Assembly: GCF_000196235.1 (NCBI RefSeq)
Contig: NC_008541.1
Span: forward strand, 2,790,001 to 2,854,000
Direction: 5' to 3'
DNA length: 64,000 nt
Source of the DNA: Arthrobacter sp. FB24
Lineage (GTDB): Bacteria; Actinomycetota; Actinomycetes; Actinomycetales; Micrococcaceae
In this document: piece by piece, positions 8,501 through 16,439 of the stretch
Layout: each line of letters begins with the position of its first letter
Position numbering within the stretch: position 1 is the stretch's first letter
Program-made: the position numbers and the translations under genes
The notes under the pieces: generated by a model
Told to the model about the DNA's origin: nothing
What the model saw: the letters and a program-made list of their open reading frames with translations, nothing else
Databases searched by the model: none

Positions 8501-10369
8501 CAGCAACTGGCAACGGTGACCTTCGCAAATGAAAGCACCGCCGGCTGGCAGACCGCGTACTTCAACCAGCCAGTGGCGATGTCCTCGAACACGGAGTACA
8601 TCATGGCCTACAAGACCTCGACCGGAGCGTACTCTGCGACGGTGAACGGCTTCGGTGCCGGTGGCCTCAGCGTCGGAAACCTCCGCACGGTCTCCGATGC
8701 CGGCGCCTACTCCTACACGGGCGACTTTCCCAACGTCCGCTCCACAACGAGCTACCTCGTCGATGTCGTAGTGCAGTACCCGGAGCCGGCATTTGTGGCA
8801 ACTGCCCAGACACCGCTTCCCGGTTCATCCAGTGTTGCATTGGACACGACCGTCGGGGCCACCTTCTCCAAGGCGGCCATCGCATCGAGTGTCCGGCTGA
8901 CCCTGGCCGGGCCCGACGGCACTAACATTTCGGGAACCACGAGCTACGACTCGGCATCCGGCAAAGTGACCTTCACACCATCTGCGCCACTCGCTTCAGC
9001 TACCAGCTACACAGCCACGCTGACCGCCACGTCCACAACTGACCAGGTGCTCAGCGCTGGCGGCACCTGGACCTTCACAACCGTTCCGCTCCCACGGGCC
9101 GACGGCACGTGCCCCTGCACCCTCTACCAGGACACGGTGACGCCGTCTGTACTGGAAATCAAGGATGGAGCCCCCGTGGCCTTGGGCGTCCGCTTTGCGA
9201 GCTCGACCAGCGGACAAGTCACCGGTATCCGCTTCTACAAATCCGCGGGTAACACCGGGACACACACGGGTAGCCTGTTTAGCATTACGGGCCAGCAGCT
9301 CGCGACCGTGACGTTCACGGCCGAGTCCACTGCCGGCTGGCAGACTGCAACCTTCAGCCAGCCGGTCGCCATAGCTGCCGACACAGAATACGTGGCAGCC
9401 TACAAATCACCCACCGGCACGTACTCCGCTACCCCGGGCGGATTCTTGACTGGCTTCACGAGCGGACCCCTGCGGACCACTCAGGACTCCGGCGGATTTT
9501 CGTACAGCGGAGACTTCCCGGGATCGTCTTCCAGTTCGAGCTATCTTGTGGACCTGGTCTTCCAGACCTCGGCGGTTGCGCCTCCCCCGGAGCCGCTGAC
9601 TGTGACTGCACAGTCGCCGGCCCCGAATGCAACCGGGGTGGCGCTCAATGTTCAGCCCAGCCTGACACTCTCGTCGGCTGTTCAGCCGGGTGCTTCGCTC
9701 GTTCTCGCTGGCGGCGGCACCTACATCGCAGGGACATCCGCATTGTCCGCAGATGGCCGCACCGTGACGTTCACCCCGGCACAACAGCTGCCGGGTAATA
9801 CCGTCATCACCGCGAGCGCCGCGAATGTCACCTCGCTGGCCGGCGCAGCGCTTGCCCCCACCTCCTGGCAGTTCACGACCCTTACTCCGCCGCCGCCCAC
9901 GCAGTCCCTCTTCGCCTCCCTGCTCCCGCAGTTCGCAGCGTCGACGGACGTCCGGTCGGTGGAGCTCGGCGTGGCATTCAGCGCGTCAGTCGCCGGTTCC
10001 GTCACGGCCGTCCGCTTCTACAAGGGCACAGCCAACACAGGAACGCATACCGGTTCGCTCTGGACAGCATCGGGGGTGCGCCTGGCCAAGGTGACGTTCG
10101 CGAATGAAACGGCAAGCGGATGGCAGACTGCCACACTCCCGACACCGATAGCACTGACGGTAGGAACCACCTATATCGTGTCCTACAACGCGCCGGCGGG
10201 CCGTTATTCCTATACGCCCAATTTCTTCACGAAGGCGTGGACAAGCGGTTCCCTGACCGCGAGGGCGAACAACAACGGACTATACCGTTATGGTTCGGGG
10301 ACGGCGGTCCCCAACCAGTCGAGCAACAGGACGAACTACTTCGTGGATGTGGTGTTCGCTCCCCGGTAA
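5600..10369 (+). CDS. Secreted N,N-dimethylformamidase-like protein with Ig-like and four DUF4082 domains
   Basis: A 1589-residue exported protein. Residues 1-45 form a signal peptide (hydrophobic LLALAMVAALLPAAAPA, cleavage probably after AYA). Residues about 50-535 resemble the large subunit of N,N-dimethylformamidase, with GHDEYWS near 289-295 and SGNEMYWRTR near 316-325, which are likely active-site or metal-binding segments. An Ig-like domain follows (about 543-633). Four DUF4082 domains (about 637-795, 904-1060, 1167-1323, 1434-1589) each carry a VRFYK-N-TGTHTGSL type core, and alternate with three SbsA-type Ig-like domains ending WTFTT or similar. No sorting signal or C-terminal helix is visible, so release or non-covalent wall binding is likely. 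The amidase role is inference; substrate unknown. Start has AGGAG five bases upstream. The gene interrupts the usual mutM-smc neighbourhood. Confidence 0.88.
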   Translation: MSVPSADRTLKAFKQVIFLLALAMVAALLPAAAPAGLLPFAYAADPCAPVVNAIACENSKPGSPPSEWDITGAGDSDIQGFATDISVNAGQPINFKIDTNASNYTIAIYRTGWYQGLGARKIANVTPLAFRQSQPQCRSDVTTELYDCGTWAVSATWQVPATAVSGVYVALLTRPDTGGQSHITFIVRADGSHSDVVFQTSDTTWQAYNTYGGADFYQGAVNGRAYKISYNRPFATRGESSGRDFYFGNEYPLVRFLEKNGYDVSYISGVDTHRDGAQLLNHKVFLSVGHDEYWSGPQRANVQAARDAGVNLQFLSGNEMYWRTRYEPSQVDGAAYRTITSYKETWSNGKIDPSTEWTGTWRDPRYASQANGGGLPENGLTGTLYMSNFTDLPVTVSAAEGKARLWRNTPLASLATGSSAQLAQHTVGYESNEDLDNGFRPAGTIRLSTTTGAVEQYLQDFGNTVKPGTTTHNTTLYKAASGALVFSAGTVQWTWGLDQEHDGNGAAADPRMQQAQINLLADMGAQPGTRDPALTAATASNDAAAPTASISSPAEGAVIAHGSSVTVSGTASDTGGIVAGVEVSTDGGTTWHPAQGKQSWSYTYIQKGLNTASIKVRAVDDSANIGAAATRNLQLSGPYTVFGQQVPAVPDSQDGGAYELGMKITPSVDGFITGVRFYKSTGNTGTHTGSLWNSAGQRLANATFTSESSSGWQKVLFSQPVAVSAGQKYTVSYTAPKGHYAIKDYQWASFGFTEPPLTVVGGFGSEPAGVYGGPDAFPQNSFGNGNYFVDAVFDTVDNTPLTASGQWPLGGSSSVPQATTVGAVFSKPVTTSSVQLTLKAADGTAVAGTTAYDSTTRKVTFTPGAVLALATTYTATLSATAATGGSLTDGGTWSFTTVVSPPTPGSCPCSFYDDSVLPGIQEIRDGVPLTLGIRFSSTADGTVTGVRFYKSAGNTGTHTGTLFTAAGQQLATVTFANESTAGWQTAYFNQPVAMSSNTEYIMAYKTSTGAYSATVNGFGAGGLSVGNLRTVSDAGAYSYTGDFPNVRSTTSYLVDVVVQYPEPAFVATAQTPLPGSSSVALDTTVGATFSKAAIASSVRLTLAGPDGTNISGTTSYDSASGKVTFTPSAPLASATSYTATLTATSTTDQVLSAGGTWTFTTVPLPRADGTCPCTLYQDTVTPSVLEIKDGAPVALGVRFASSTSGQVTGIRFYKSAGNTGTHTGSLFSITGQQLATVTFTAESTAGWQTATFSQPVAIAADTEYVAAYKSPTGTYSATPGGFLTGFTSGPLRTTQDSGGFSYSGDFPGSSSSSSYLVDLVFQTSAVAPPPEPLTVTAQSPAPNATGVALNVQPSLTLSSAVQPGASLVLAGGGTYIAGTSALSADGRTVTFTPAQQLPGNTVITASAANVTSLAGAALAPTSWQFTTLTPPPPTQSLFASLLPQFAASTDVRSVELGVAFSASVAGSVTAVRFYKGTANTGTHTGSLWTASGVRLAKVTFANETASGWQTATLPTPIALTVGTTYIVSYNAPAGRYSYTPNFFTKAWTSGSLTARANNNGLYRYGSGTAVPNQSSNRTNYFVDVVFAPR

Positions 10370-10390
10370 ACCTGACTATGCGCCACCCGG

Positions 10391-10426
10391 GCCAGGGCCC
10401 CTTGGTTGTCTCCAAGGGGCCCTGGC
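10391..10426. terminator. Terminator hairpin after DUF4082 protein gene
   Basis: Perfect 15-bp inverted repeat, GCCAGGGCCCCTTGG at 10391-10405 and its complement at 10412-10426, with a 6-base loop, 21 bases past the stop codon. No T-tract, which is common in actinobacteria. It lies between convergent genes and may act in both directions. The remaining bases to 10579 show nothing else that I recognise. Confidence 0.75.
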
Positions 10427-10579
10427 AGTGTCTTCGGGGCCTGGCTGTGCTTCCCCGGGGTTCTCGCTGTGCTTCCCGGAGCCTGGCCGTTTTCCACGGG
10501 CCCGTCGCTGGCGGGCAGGTGGCAGCACGCGCTATTTAGTGTGCTCGTGGTCCCTGGCCGCCGGTACTGCGGCGGGCAG

Positions 10580-11608
10580 TTAGCGGACCACGGACGGCGA
10601 CCAGGCGTGCTCTATGTACAGGGACGCCTGGGCGGAAGGGTCAGCCGTGATTTGCCAGATGTCGCTATCGCCCTCGGCACCGTCACGGGGCAGTCCGTAG
10701 AGCAGTGTCCCGTCATCCAGCCATTCGATCTGGTCGTCAACGCTGCGGGTCTCCGACAAAACTGTTTCTTTTCCGCCGGCCAGGTCCAGGATGGCGATCT
10801 TCCAGTGAGCGGCCAGAGGTGTGCCCGTGTTCTTTTTGTAGGCCACGCGCGTACCGTCCGGCGACAGCGAGGGGCATTCGACGCCGTCGTGGATTGCCGT
10901 AAGGGTCCTGGCCGAGATGCTTCCTTTGACAAGCCAGATGCGCCCCGACGACGCCGCCGTTGCATAGAACGCGTCCGCCTCCCCCGGGACGAAGGTCACG
11001 CCCCAGATGTTCCGGTCGGCCGCCGTCACCTGAGCTCCGTTGACCAGGAGGGCAAACCCTTCCAAGGTGCCGGTTACGGGGCTTCCGTCAGTCCGGCTGA
11101 TGGACGTTTCCGTCGAGAAACCCGATGCGCCGTAAGAGTGGCCGGTGACAAACACGGTTGTGGACACCAGCGAGCCGTCCGCACTCATCCGCGTTCGGCT
11201 GGGCATCCCCGGCACCGCCCACCGGCTGGTGGGTTGCCATTCCCGGTTCAGCAACACCGCCTCGAAGTTGGTAACGAGGCCTCGGTTTGTCTTCAGGCAA
11301 ACGATATTCCGGGCGGTGCCGTAGACCCGGTCGCAAGCCTCGGATGCCAGGTCCCGCTGCCCGGCGGGCTCCCCCAACGGGACAGTGGCGGCCATGCCAT
11401 ACCCCTGGCCCGGCGCGGTATTGCGGAACAAGACAAAAGCAGCCGCAGGAAGGGCGCCTCCGGAGGCCACGCTGACAGCGGACGCTGCCGAGCGGCTGTC
11501 CTGGAACCGCTGAAAAGCGTTGGCAGCATAGGAACCGGCCCCCGCGAGAACCACCACCGTGATCACCAACAGGATGATCCAGCGTTTCCTGCCGCTCCCG
11601 GGGCTCAA
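10580..11608 (-). CDS. Membrane-anchored TolB-like beta-propeller protein
   Basis: A 342-residue protein with an N-terminal membrane helix (WIILLVITVVVLAGAGSYAA, about residues 9-28) and an extracytoplasmic part with WD40/PD40-like repeats, for example SLSPDGTRVAYKKN and IEWLDDGTLLYGLPRDG. This is the signature of TolB-type six-bladed propellers. The start chosen is TTG 11608, whose TTG overlaps the TGA of the upstream MFS gene (TTGA), giving MSPGSGRKRW; longer frames would run inside the MFS gene. It is the last gene of a three-gene operon (hypothetical, MFS, propeller). It probably senses or scaffolds something at the cell surface; no specific role can be assigned. Confidence 0.8.
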   Translation of the reverse strand: MSPGSGRKRWIILLVITVVVLAGAGSYAANAFQRFQDSRSAASAVSVASGGALPAAAFVLFRNTAPGQGYGMAATVPLGEPAGQRDLASEACDRVYGTARNIVCLKTNRGLVTNFEAVLLNREWQPTSRWAVPGMPSRTRMSADGSLVSTTVFVTGHSYGASGFSTETSISRTDGSPVTGTLEGFALLVNGAQVTAADRNIWGVTFVPGEADAFYATAASSGRIWLVKGSISARTLTAIHDGVECPSLSPDGTRVAYKKNTGTPLAAHWKIAILDLAGGKETVLSETRSVDDQIEWLDDGTLLYGLPRDGAEGDSDIWQITADPSAQASLYIEHAWSPSVVR

Positions 11609-12894
11609 GCTGTGTGCCTTTGGCGCGTTCCCGCCCGCAGGATCAGCAGGGCGGCCGGGACGGCAGCCGCGAGGCAGCCGCCCACCACCACCATTGCCGT
11701 GGACGGGCCAAGTGTGAACCACAGGACACCAAAGCCGGCCGAAGCAGCCATGCGGCTCAAGGCCACAACGGTCTGGGCTGCACCGATGCCCGTGGCCAGC
11801 TTCTCCGGCGGTGTGAGCTGGCTTGCCAGAGCGGCGAGCACACCATCGGTTGCAGCGTAGAAGGCTCCGAGCAGGACAAGGCAGGCCAGCGTCGGACCGA
11901 ATCCGCCAAGCGGTGCCGCCGCGAGGAGATAGCACAGCAGGAGGGCCACATGCCCCGCAACAAAGACTTTCGCTTTTCCCCAGCGGTCGGCCAGTTTGCC
12001 AAGCGGGATCGCGAGAACGAGGAATACGACATTCGTGCCCACATACAGCAGCGGGAACCACTGCACCGCAAAGGAGTCCCGGTTCTGCAGGACCAGGTAG
12101 ATGAATCCGTCGCCGACGGTCAGCAGTCCGAGGAGCCCCGAGGCGATAAGCAGCCGGCCAAGTCCGGGCTCGCGCAAAAGGCTCCAGCGAAAGACGAAGA
12201 CCGGGCCGGGGCGCCGGCCGGGCGCCGGTCCTGCCGCGGTTCCCGTTTTCACGTTGGGTACCAGCAGTGCGAGGGCGGCTACTCCGATCACCGCGAACGC
12301 AAGGGACACCACAAAGAGGGTGCCGTAGCCGTTGGGGATGAGCATCAGGATGAAGAACGCCAGCAACGGTCCGCCTGCGGCACCGATGTTGTCCAGCATC
12401 CGGTGCACGCCGAAGTGGCGCGCCAGGTACTCGGGCTGGGCGGACACGGTGATGAGTGCGTCACGCGGTGCCGTGCGGATGCCCTTACCGATCCGGTCAC
12501 CGGTAACGATGGCCGCCAGGGCCCAGAAGCCGCCGGCGAACAGGAATCCGATCCTGGCCACCATCGACAACCCGTAGCCCGCGAGTGCGATGCGTTTGGG
12601 ATGTCCGCTCCGGTCCGCTGCCCACCCCGCGGCGATCCTGACAATGGCGCTGGCACCTTGGTTGATCCCGTCAAGTATCCCGAAGGCAATGGCTGACAGG
12701 CCGAGGAATCCGGTGATGTAAAGGGGAAGGACAGCGGATACCGATTCGGAGGAGACATCGGTGAACATGCTGACAACACCCAGCCACAGGATGACAGGCG
12801 ACAGGCGGAAAGCCCCCCGGGGCACCATGGGATCGTTCGTTGCCGGCACCGCGTCCTTCTTGCCGCCGTTCCGATCTGAGACCGAGATGTACAT
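11605..12894 (-). CDS. MFS transporter
   Basis: A 429-residue major facilitator permease with about 12 hydrophobic helices. The first helix region is VILWLGVVSMFTDVSSESVS, and loop 2-3 has a GWAADRSGHPKRIALAGYG segment that matches the MFS G-x-x-x-D-R-x-G motif; a second-half equivalent is PLGKLADRWGKAKV. The DVSSE motif in helix 1 is typical of a drug/metabolite efflux-like MFS subfamily, but the substrate cannot be read. It begins 5 bp after the upstream gene and its stop overlaps the start of the propeller gene, so the three are translationally coupled. Functional coupling to a secreted propeller suggests export of an envelope component, which is inference only. Confidence 0.9.
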   Translation of the reverse strand: MYISVSDRNGGKKDAVPATNDPMVPRGAFRLSPVILWLGVVSMFTDVSSESVSAVLPLYITGFLGLSAIAFGILDGINQGASAIVRIAAGWAADRSGHPKRIALAGYGLSMVARIGFLFAGGFWALAAIVTGDRIGKGIRTAPRDALITVSAQPEYLARHFGVHRMLDNIGAAGGPLLAFFILMLIPNGYGTLFVVSLAFAVIGVAALALLVPNVKTGTAAGPAPGRRPGPVFVFRWSLLREPGLGRLLIASGLLGLLTVGDGFIYLVLQNRDSFAVQWFPLLYVGTNVVFLVLAIPLGKLADRWGKAKVFVAGHVALLLCYLLAAAPLGGFGPTLACLVLLGAFYAATDGVLAALASQLTPPEKLATGIGAAQTVVALSRMAASAGFGVLWFTLGPSTAMVVVGGCLAAAVPAALLILRAGTRQRHTA

Positions 12895-12899
12895 GGCCG

Positions 12900-13616
12900 C
12901 TACCCCGCCGTCGTGTGAAGGTTGCCGAGCAACATAAAACGGGTACTGCCCGTACCGGTGGTTGACGTCGTCAGCGTCACCGAATCAGTGCCCCTGACGA
13001 AACGGACCGATCGCTGGCCGTCCGCGGCGGGTGCCGGCTCGGACCAGAAACTGAGTGCGGCGAGCTTCTGCTGGAAGTGGCCTACTACTGAGTCCTGGCT
13101 GGACGCCGAGATGGCATCCGCCGTCACTTGGAGGACGGCATCCGCGGAAGATACACCTGTGGAGACCACCACGCTTCCGTCAGGGAACGGCAGCGCGGCC
13201 GCGGGGAACCCGGCGACGATTTTTCCCTGGGCGGAAGCTGTGGGCGGCAGCGGCGTACTGACCAAGGCTACCGGCGGGGATGGCAGCGGAAGCCCCGCCG
13301 GTGCCGCGGCTACGGGGGGAAGCACTTCCCGCTTCCCGGATGCTGGTGCCGCGCTTCCCGCTGACTCCTGGGTTCCGGAGGCCGGCCCGCTCCCTCCGCC
13401 TGCCTCAGATCCCGGCGCGGCGGATGTGTCGTCTTCAGTGGCCGAAGCTCCCGGCGGCAGGGTGCCGCCGCTGCCGGCCGAGGCCGGGGGGACGCTCGTT
13501 GACGGAGCGGCCGCTCCCGTGTCCGTGACTCCGGCCAGCTGATCGAACACAACAGCGGTGCCGCCCAGCACTGCCGCGACGCTCACCCCCACGATGACAA
13601 GCCTCTTCGCTATCAT
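12900..13616 (-). CDS. Hypothetical membrane-anchored or secreted Ala/Pro/Ser-rich protein
   Basis: A 238-residue protein that I do not recognise. It starts MIAKRLVIVGVSVAAVLGGT, a signal peptide or single anchor helix. Residues about 30-125 are low-complexity Ala/Gly/Pro/Ser (a flexible wall-spanning linker). A compact C-terminal part of about 110 residues (from about IVAGFPAAALPFPDGS) contains FWSEPAPAADGQRSVRFVRG and ends in a Thr-rich strand, TLTTSTTGTGSTRFMLLG. The architecture suggests a surface-exposed domain on a stalk. It is first in the operon with the MFS and propeller genes; the Shine-Dalgarno is only a run of G before ATG. Confidence 0.75.
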   Translation of the reverse strand: MIAKRLVIVGVSVAAVLGGTAVVFDQLAGVTDTGAAAPSTSVPPASAGSGGTLPPGASATEDDTSAAPGSEAGGGSGPASGTQESAGSAAPASGKREVLPPVAAAPAGLPLPSPPVALVSTPLPPTASAQGKIVAGFPAAALPFPDGSVVVSTGVSSADAVLQVTADAISASSQDSVVGHFQQKLAALSFWSEPAPAADGQRSVRFVRGTDSVTLTTSTTGTGSTRFMLLGNLHTTAG

Positions 13617-13748
13617 TGGGCCCCCGCCTCCCGTTCAGGCGTTGGAGACCAACGCGCCTGCGATTCCGGCAGCCCGGGCTGCCATGGGCACAGTCTGACA
13701 CCGGAAAAGACGGCTTCGATAGAGTGGCGGTACCTGCTTTTCCCTGCC

Positions 13749-14729
13749 TCACCACCGGCCGTTGCGGGGACGGGGCTGGCAAACGGGGCAGGTATAGGAG
13801 GACCGGTTCATGAATTGTTCGCGCTTCATCAGGCTTACGATGCCTGCAGCGGCGCAGCGTTTGCACTCCTGGTTTTCCCTGCCGTACGCGTTAAGCGACC
13901 GGTCAAAGTACCCGGAGGCGCCGTTTACATTGACGTAGAGGGAGTCGAAGCTTGTCCCGCCGGCGGCAAGGGCGTCCAGCATCACCTCACGGGCGGCGTC
14001 GAGAACCCGCAGCGCATCGGCGCGGCGGAGTGTTTCGGTGGGCCGGGCGTAGTGGAGGCGCGCCCGCCACAGTGCCTCGTCTGCATAGATGTTGCCGATC
14101 CCGGAAACGAGTCCCTGGTCCAGCAGCGCACGTTTGAGTCCAGTCTTACGGCTCCGCAGCCGGCGGTAAAAGGAATCGAAGGAAAAATAGGGATCCAGGG
14201 GATCCCGGGCGATGTGGGACGCCTCTTCGGCAATAAACGGCTCCGGGACCTCCCCAAGGCCGCCGGGTCCGCCGTCGGCCGTTGGCACCAGCGACGTGAC
14301 AAACAGACCCCCAAAGATGCGTTGGTCCACGAATCTGAGTTGTTCCGGCATGCCGTGGGCGGGGCTCAGCCGCAGGCGGACTTTTAGGTGCTTTTCATCC
14401 GGTACCACGGAATCCTGCATCAGCAGCTGGCCGCTCATTCCCAGGTGGGCCATGAGCGCCACTCGCGGCCGGGACGTGCCTGCGGCCGGAATGCCGTCAG
14501 TACCTGGCTGGACTGCTGCCGCCTCCTCCAGCGGTAGCCAGAGGAATTTTCCGCGACGCACCACATCCAGGACCCGGGAGCCTTCGAGGTTGCCGGTGAA
14601 GTCCTGGGCGCCGAGGGCGTGCCGGCGGATTGAACGCGGATCCAGGACGTCGACAGAAGTGATCGTCCTGCCGCGGACCCAGCTCACCAGGCCGCGGCGG
14701 ACAACTTCGACTTCCGGCAGTTCGGGCAC
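13749..14729 (-). CDS. mutM: Formamidopyrimidine-DNA glycosylase (Fpg/MutM)
   Basis: This is a bifunctional DNA glycosylase/AP lyase that removes 8-oxoguanine and formamidopyrimidines. The N-terminal [14 protein letters not shown] supplies the catalytic Pro2 and Glu3, so the GTG at 14729 is certain. [11 protein letters not shown] carries the conserved lysine, and the C-terminal zinc finger has CKRC at about 289-292 and CPVC near 314-317, with the expected arginine-containing loop. At 326 residues it is longer than most (about 270-290) owing to insertions such as the one around [11 protein letters not shown]. It follows rnc by 8 bp and ends the yceD-rpmF-rnc-mutM operon. Confidence 0.97.
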   Translation of the reverse strand: MPELPEVEVVRRGLVSWVRGRTITSVDVLDPRSIRRHALGAQDFTGNLEGSRVLDVVRRGKFLWLPLEEAAAVQPGTDGIPAAGTSRPRVALMAHLGMSGQLLMQDSVVPDEKHLKVRLRLSPAHGMPEQLRFVDQRIFGGLFVTSLVPTADGGPGGLGEVPEPFIAEEASHIARDPLDPYFSFDSFYRRLRSRKTGLKRALLDQGLVSGIGNIYADEALWRARLHYARPTETLRRADALRVLDAAREVMLDALAAGGTSFDSLYVNVNGASGYFDRSLNAYGRENQECKRCAAAGIVSLMKREQFMNRSSYTCPVCQPRPRNGRW

Positions 14730-14737
14730 GGAAAGAC

Positions 14738-15460
14738 CTAGAGGCCGGCTTCGGATTCCGCCGGAAGACCTGACGTCGCGGTAACCGACAGCTTCCGCCA
14801 GGCGTCAGCGGCAGCTTCCTGCTCGGCTTCCTTCTTGGACCGTCCGGCACCCTGTCCGTAATCGGTCCCGCCGATCCGGAGCACGGCGACAAACGTCCGC
14901 GCGTGGTCCGGGCCGGAACCTTCCACCGCATAGTAGATGCTGCCCAGCTGACGGCTGGCCGCCAGTTCCTGGATGCTGGTCTTCCAGTCGGTGCCTGCAC
15001 CAAGGGCGGCGGCGTCCTGCAGCAGCGGGCCGATCAGCCGCATGACCAGTTGGCGTGCCGTCTCGATGTCGTTGGACACGTAGGTGGCTCCGATCAGCGC
15101 TTCCATGGTGTCCGCAAGGATCGAGGCCTTGTTCTTGCCGTCGGTGAGCTTTTCGCCCTGCCCGAGGTAGATGTACTCTCCGATGCCAAGGCTGCGGCCG
15201 ATTCCGGCGAGTGCCCTGGTGCTGACCACAGCTGAACGCCGCTTCGCGAGGTCACCCTCAGGCAGTGCAGGGTTGTCGCGGTAGAGGGCATCCGTCACGG
15301 AAAAGCCCAGGATCGAATCACCCAGGAACTCGAGGCGCTCGTTGGTGGGTATGCCGCCGTTTTCGTAGGCATACGAACGATGTGTCAGAGCAAGACGAAG
15401 CGTCCCGGCATCAATAGAGACACCGAGACGCTTCAAAAGCTCTTCAGTTGAAGACGTCAT
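14738..15460 (-). CDS. rnc: Ribonuclease III
   Basis: RNase III cleaves double-stranded RNA in rRNA precursors and regulatory RNAs. The 240-residue protein has the catalytic signature [13 protein letters not shown] at 40-52 with the metal-binding Glu and Asp, a second acidic site in [11 protein letters not shown], and a C-terminal double-stranded RNA-binding domain (about 156-226, ending [16 protein letters not shown]). It lies 18 bp after rpmF and 8 bp before mutM, the standard actinobacterial order. Length and motifs are complete. Confidence 0.97.
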   Translation of the reverse strand: MTSSTEELLKRLGVSIDAGTLRLALTHRSYAYENGGIPTNERLEFLGDSILGFSVTDALYRDNPALPEGDLAKRRSAVVSTRALAGIGRSLGIGEYIYLGQGEKLTDGKNKASILADTMEALIGATYVSNDIETARQLVMRLIGPLLQDAAALGAGTDWKTSIQELAASRQLGSIYYAVEGSGPDHARTFVAVLRIGGTDYGQGAGRSKKEAEQEAAADAWRKLSVTATSGLPAESEAGL

Positions 15461-15478
15461 GTTCAGCCAGTGGGCCGA

Positions 15479-15682
15479 TTAGACGTCCGCGACCTTGCGG
15501 CCCTTGTACTCAAGGAACAGCGCAGTGCCAGCCGAGTCGGTAACGACCTTTGCCTGGTGCGGCAGGCTGTACGTAACCTGGCCGTTCTCGACGGTCTTCA
15601 CCAGGTGGGGGGCGGTTGCCTTCCACTGGGAGCGGCGGGCGCGGGTATTCGAGCGAGACATTTTCCGCTTCGGGACAGCCAC
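15479..15682 (-). CDS. rpmF: 50S ribosomal protein L32
   Basis: This is a small basic large-subunit protein of 67 residues: [20 protein letters not shown] is the conserved N-terminus. No CxxC zinc pairs are present, so this is a Cys-free form of L32. The gene sits between yceD and rnc, and the yceD-rpmF pair is conserved across bacteria. RBS AGAGAGAAATGAG-like purine stretch precedes the ATG. Identification is firm. Confidence 0.96.
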   Translation of the reverse strand: MAVPKRKMSRSNTRARRSQWKATAPHLVKTVENGQVTYSLPHQAKVVTDSAGTALFLEYKGRKVADV

Positions 15683-15718
15683 GGCTAACTCATTTCTCTC
15701 TAGAAAAACACTTACAAA

Positions 15719-16267
15719 TCAATTTTGCCGGTCAGGCTTAGCCAAGTCAGCTAGGGCAGCCCAGCGAGGATCTACGACCTCGTGGTGATGCCCCGGCTCG
15801 TCTTCCAGGCGTACTCCGCATTCGGAGCAAAGGCCCTGGCAGTCTTCCCGGCACACCGGCTGGAACGGCAGCATGGTTACAACCGCGTCCCGCAACACCG
15901 GCTCAAGATCGATTAAATCGTGCTCGATTCGATATTGCTCTTCTTCGTCTTCTTCGGCGGAGAACTGGGCGTCCTCGTAGAAGAAAAGTTCTTGCACATC
16001 GACCTCGAGGTCATACGCAAGGGGATCCAGGCATCGGCCGCACTCGCCGGTTACTTCGACGTGAACAGTTCCTGATACCAGAATTCCTTCGTGTACGGCC
16101 TCCAGCCGCAGATCCAGCCCGACATCCGAGCCTTCCTGCACGCCAATGAGTGCCACACCAAGCTCGCTTGGTGCGGGTACATGTTCTTTCAGCGTCCGCA
16201 TGCTCCCCGGGCTGCGCCCGAGGTCCTTGACGTCGAACGCCAAGGGCGAACTAGCATCTCGTTTAAT
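15719..16267 (-). CDS. yceD: YceD/DUF177 family protein, probable ATT start
   Basis: The DUF177 (YceD) family is implicated in 23S rRNA/ribosome assembly and is always found beside rpmF. The protein shows the metal-binding style CGRCLDPLAYDLEVDVQELF and, near the end, CREDCQGLCSECGV. No ATG or GTG start exists: the frame is stopped at 16304-16306, and the only usual codon is TTG 16243, which has no Shine-Dalgarno and would cut off the SSPL that precedes FDVKDLGRSPGSM; as I recall, related proteins begin upstream of the corresponding PL. ATT at 16267 has AGGAG five bases upstream and gives a 182-residue protein starting MKRDASSPLAFDVKDLGRSP. I prefer ATT; TTG 16243 (174 residues) is the fallback. 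Confidence 0.9.
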   Translation of the reverse strand: MKRDASSPLAFDVKDLGRSPGSMRTLKEHVPAPSELGVALIGVQEGSDVGLDLRLEAVHEGILVSGTVHVEVTGECGRCLDPLAYDLEVDVQELFFYEDAQFSAEEDEEEQYRIEHDLIDLEPVLRDAVVTMLPFQPVCREDCQGLCSECGVRLEDEPGHHHEVVDPRWAALADLAKPDRQN

Positions 16268-16300
16268 GAGAACTCCTGTTGAACATATGACCGACGTACT

Positions 16301-16330
16301 ATCTTAGCCTGATCTTCCGGGCGGACTCAA
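16301..16330 (-). promoter_or_regulatory. Sigma-70-type promoter of yceD-rpmF-rnc-mutM
   Basis: On the minus strand TTGAGT (16330-16325) and TAAGAT (16306-16301) are separated by 18 bp. Transcription would start near 16294, leaving a leader of about 27 bases before the proposed ATT start. Sequence fit only; not proved. Confidence 0.6.
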
Positions 16331-16384
16331 ACCGGCTGAATGCCACACAGTTGAGCACCGCGGGACGGACAGGGATTGGGCCGC

Positions 16385-16432
16385 AAAACCGGCAGGGGCC
16401 GTTGCGTACCGATCAAGCCTACCCTCTGCCGG
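16385..16432 (-). terminator. Intrinsic terminator after coaD
   Basis: On the minus strand CCGGCAGAGGG and CCCCTGCCGG pair (one bulge) around a 23-base loop and are followed by TTTT. The element sits 8 bp past the coaD stop, so coaD and the yceD operon are probably separate units. Confidence 0.6.
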
Positions 16433-16439
16433 GCCGATC

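Noticed and set aside
10406..11860. Long plus-strand open frame over the propeller and MFS genes
   Set aside because: It is an antisense shadow produced by GC-rich third positions; the minus-strand genes carry clear membrane and propeller motifs.
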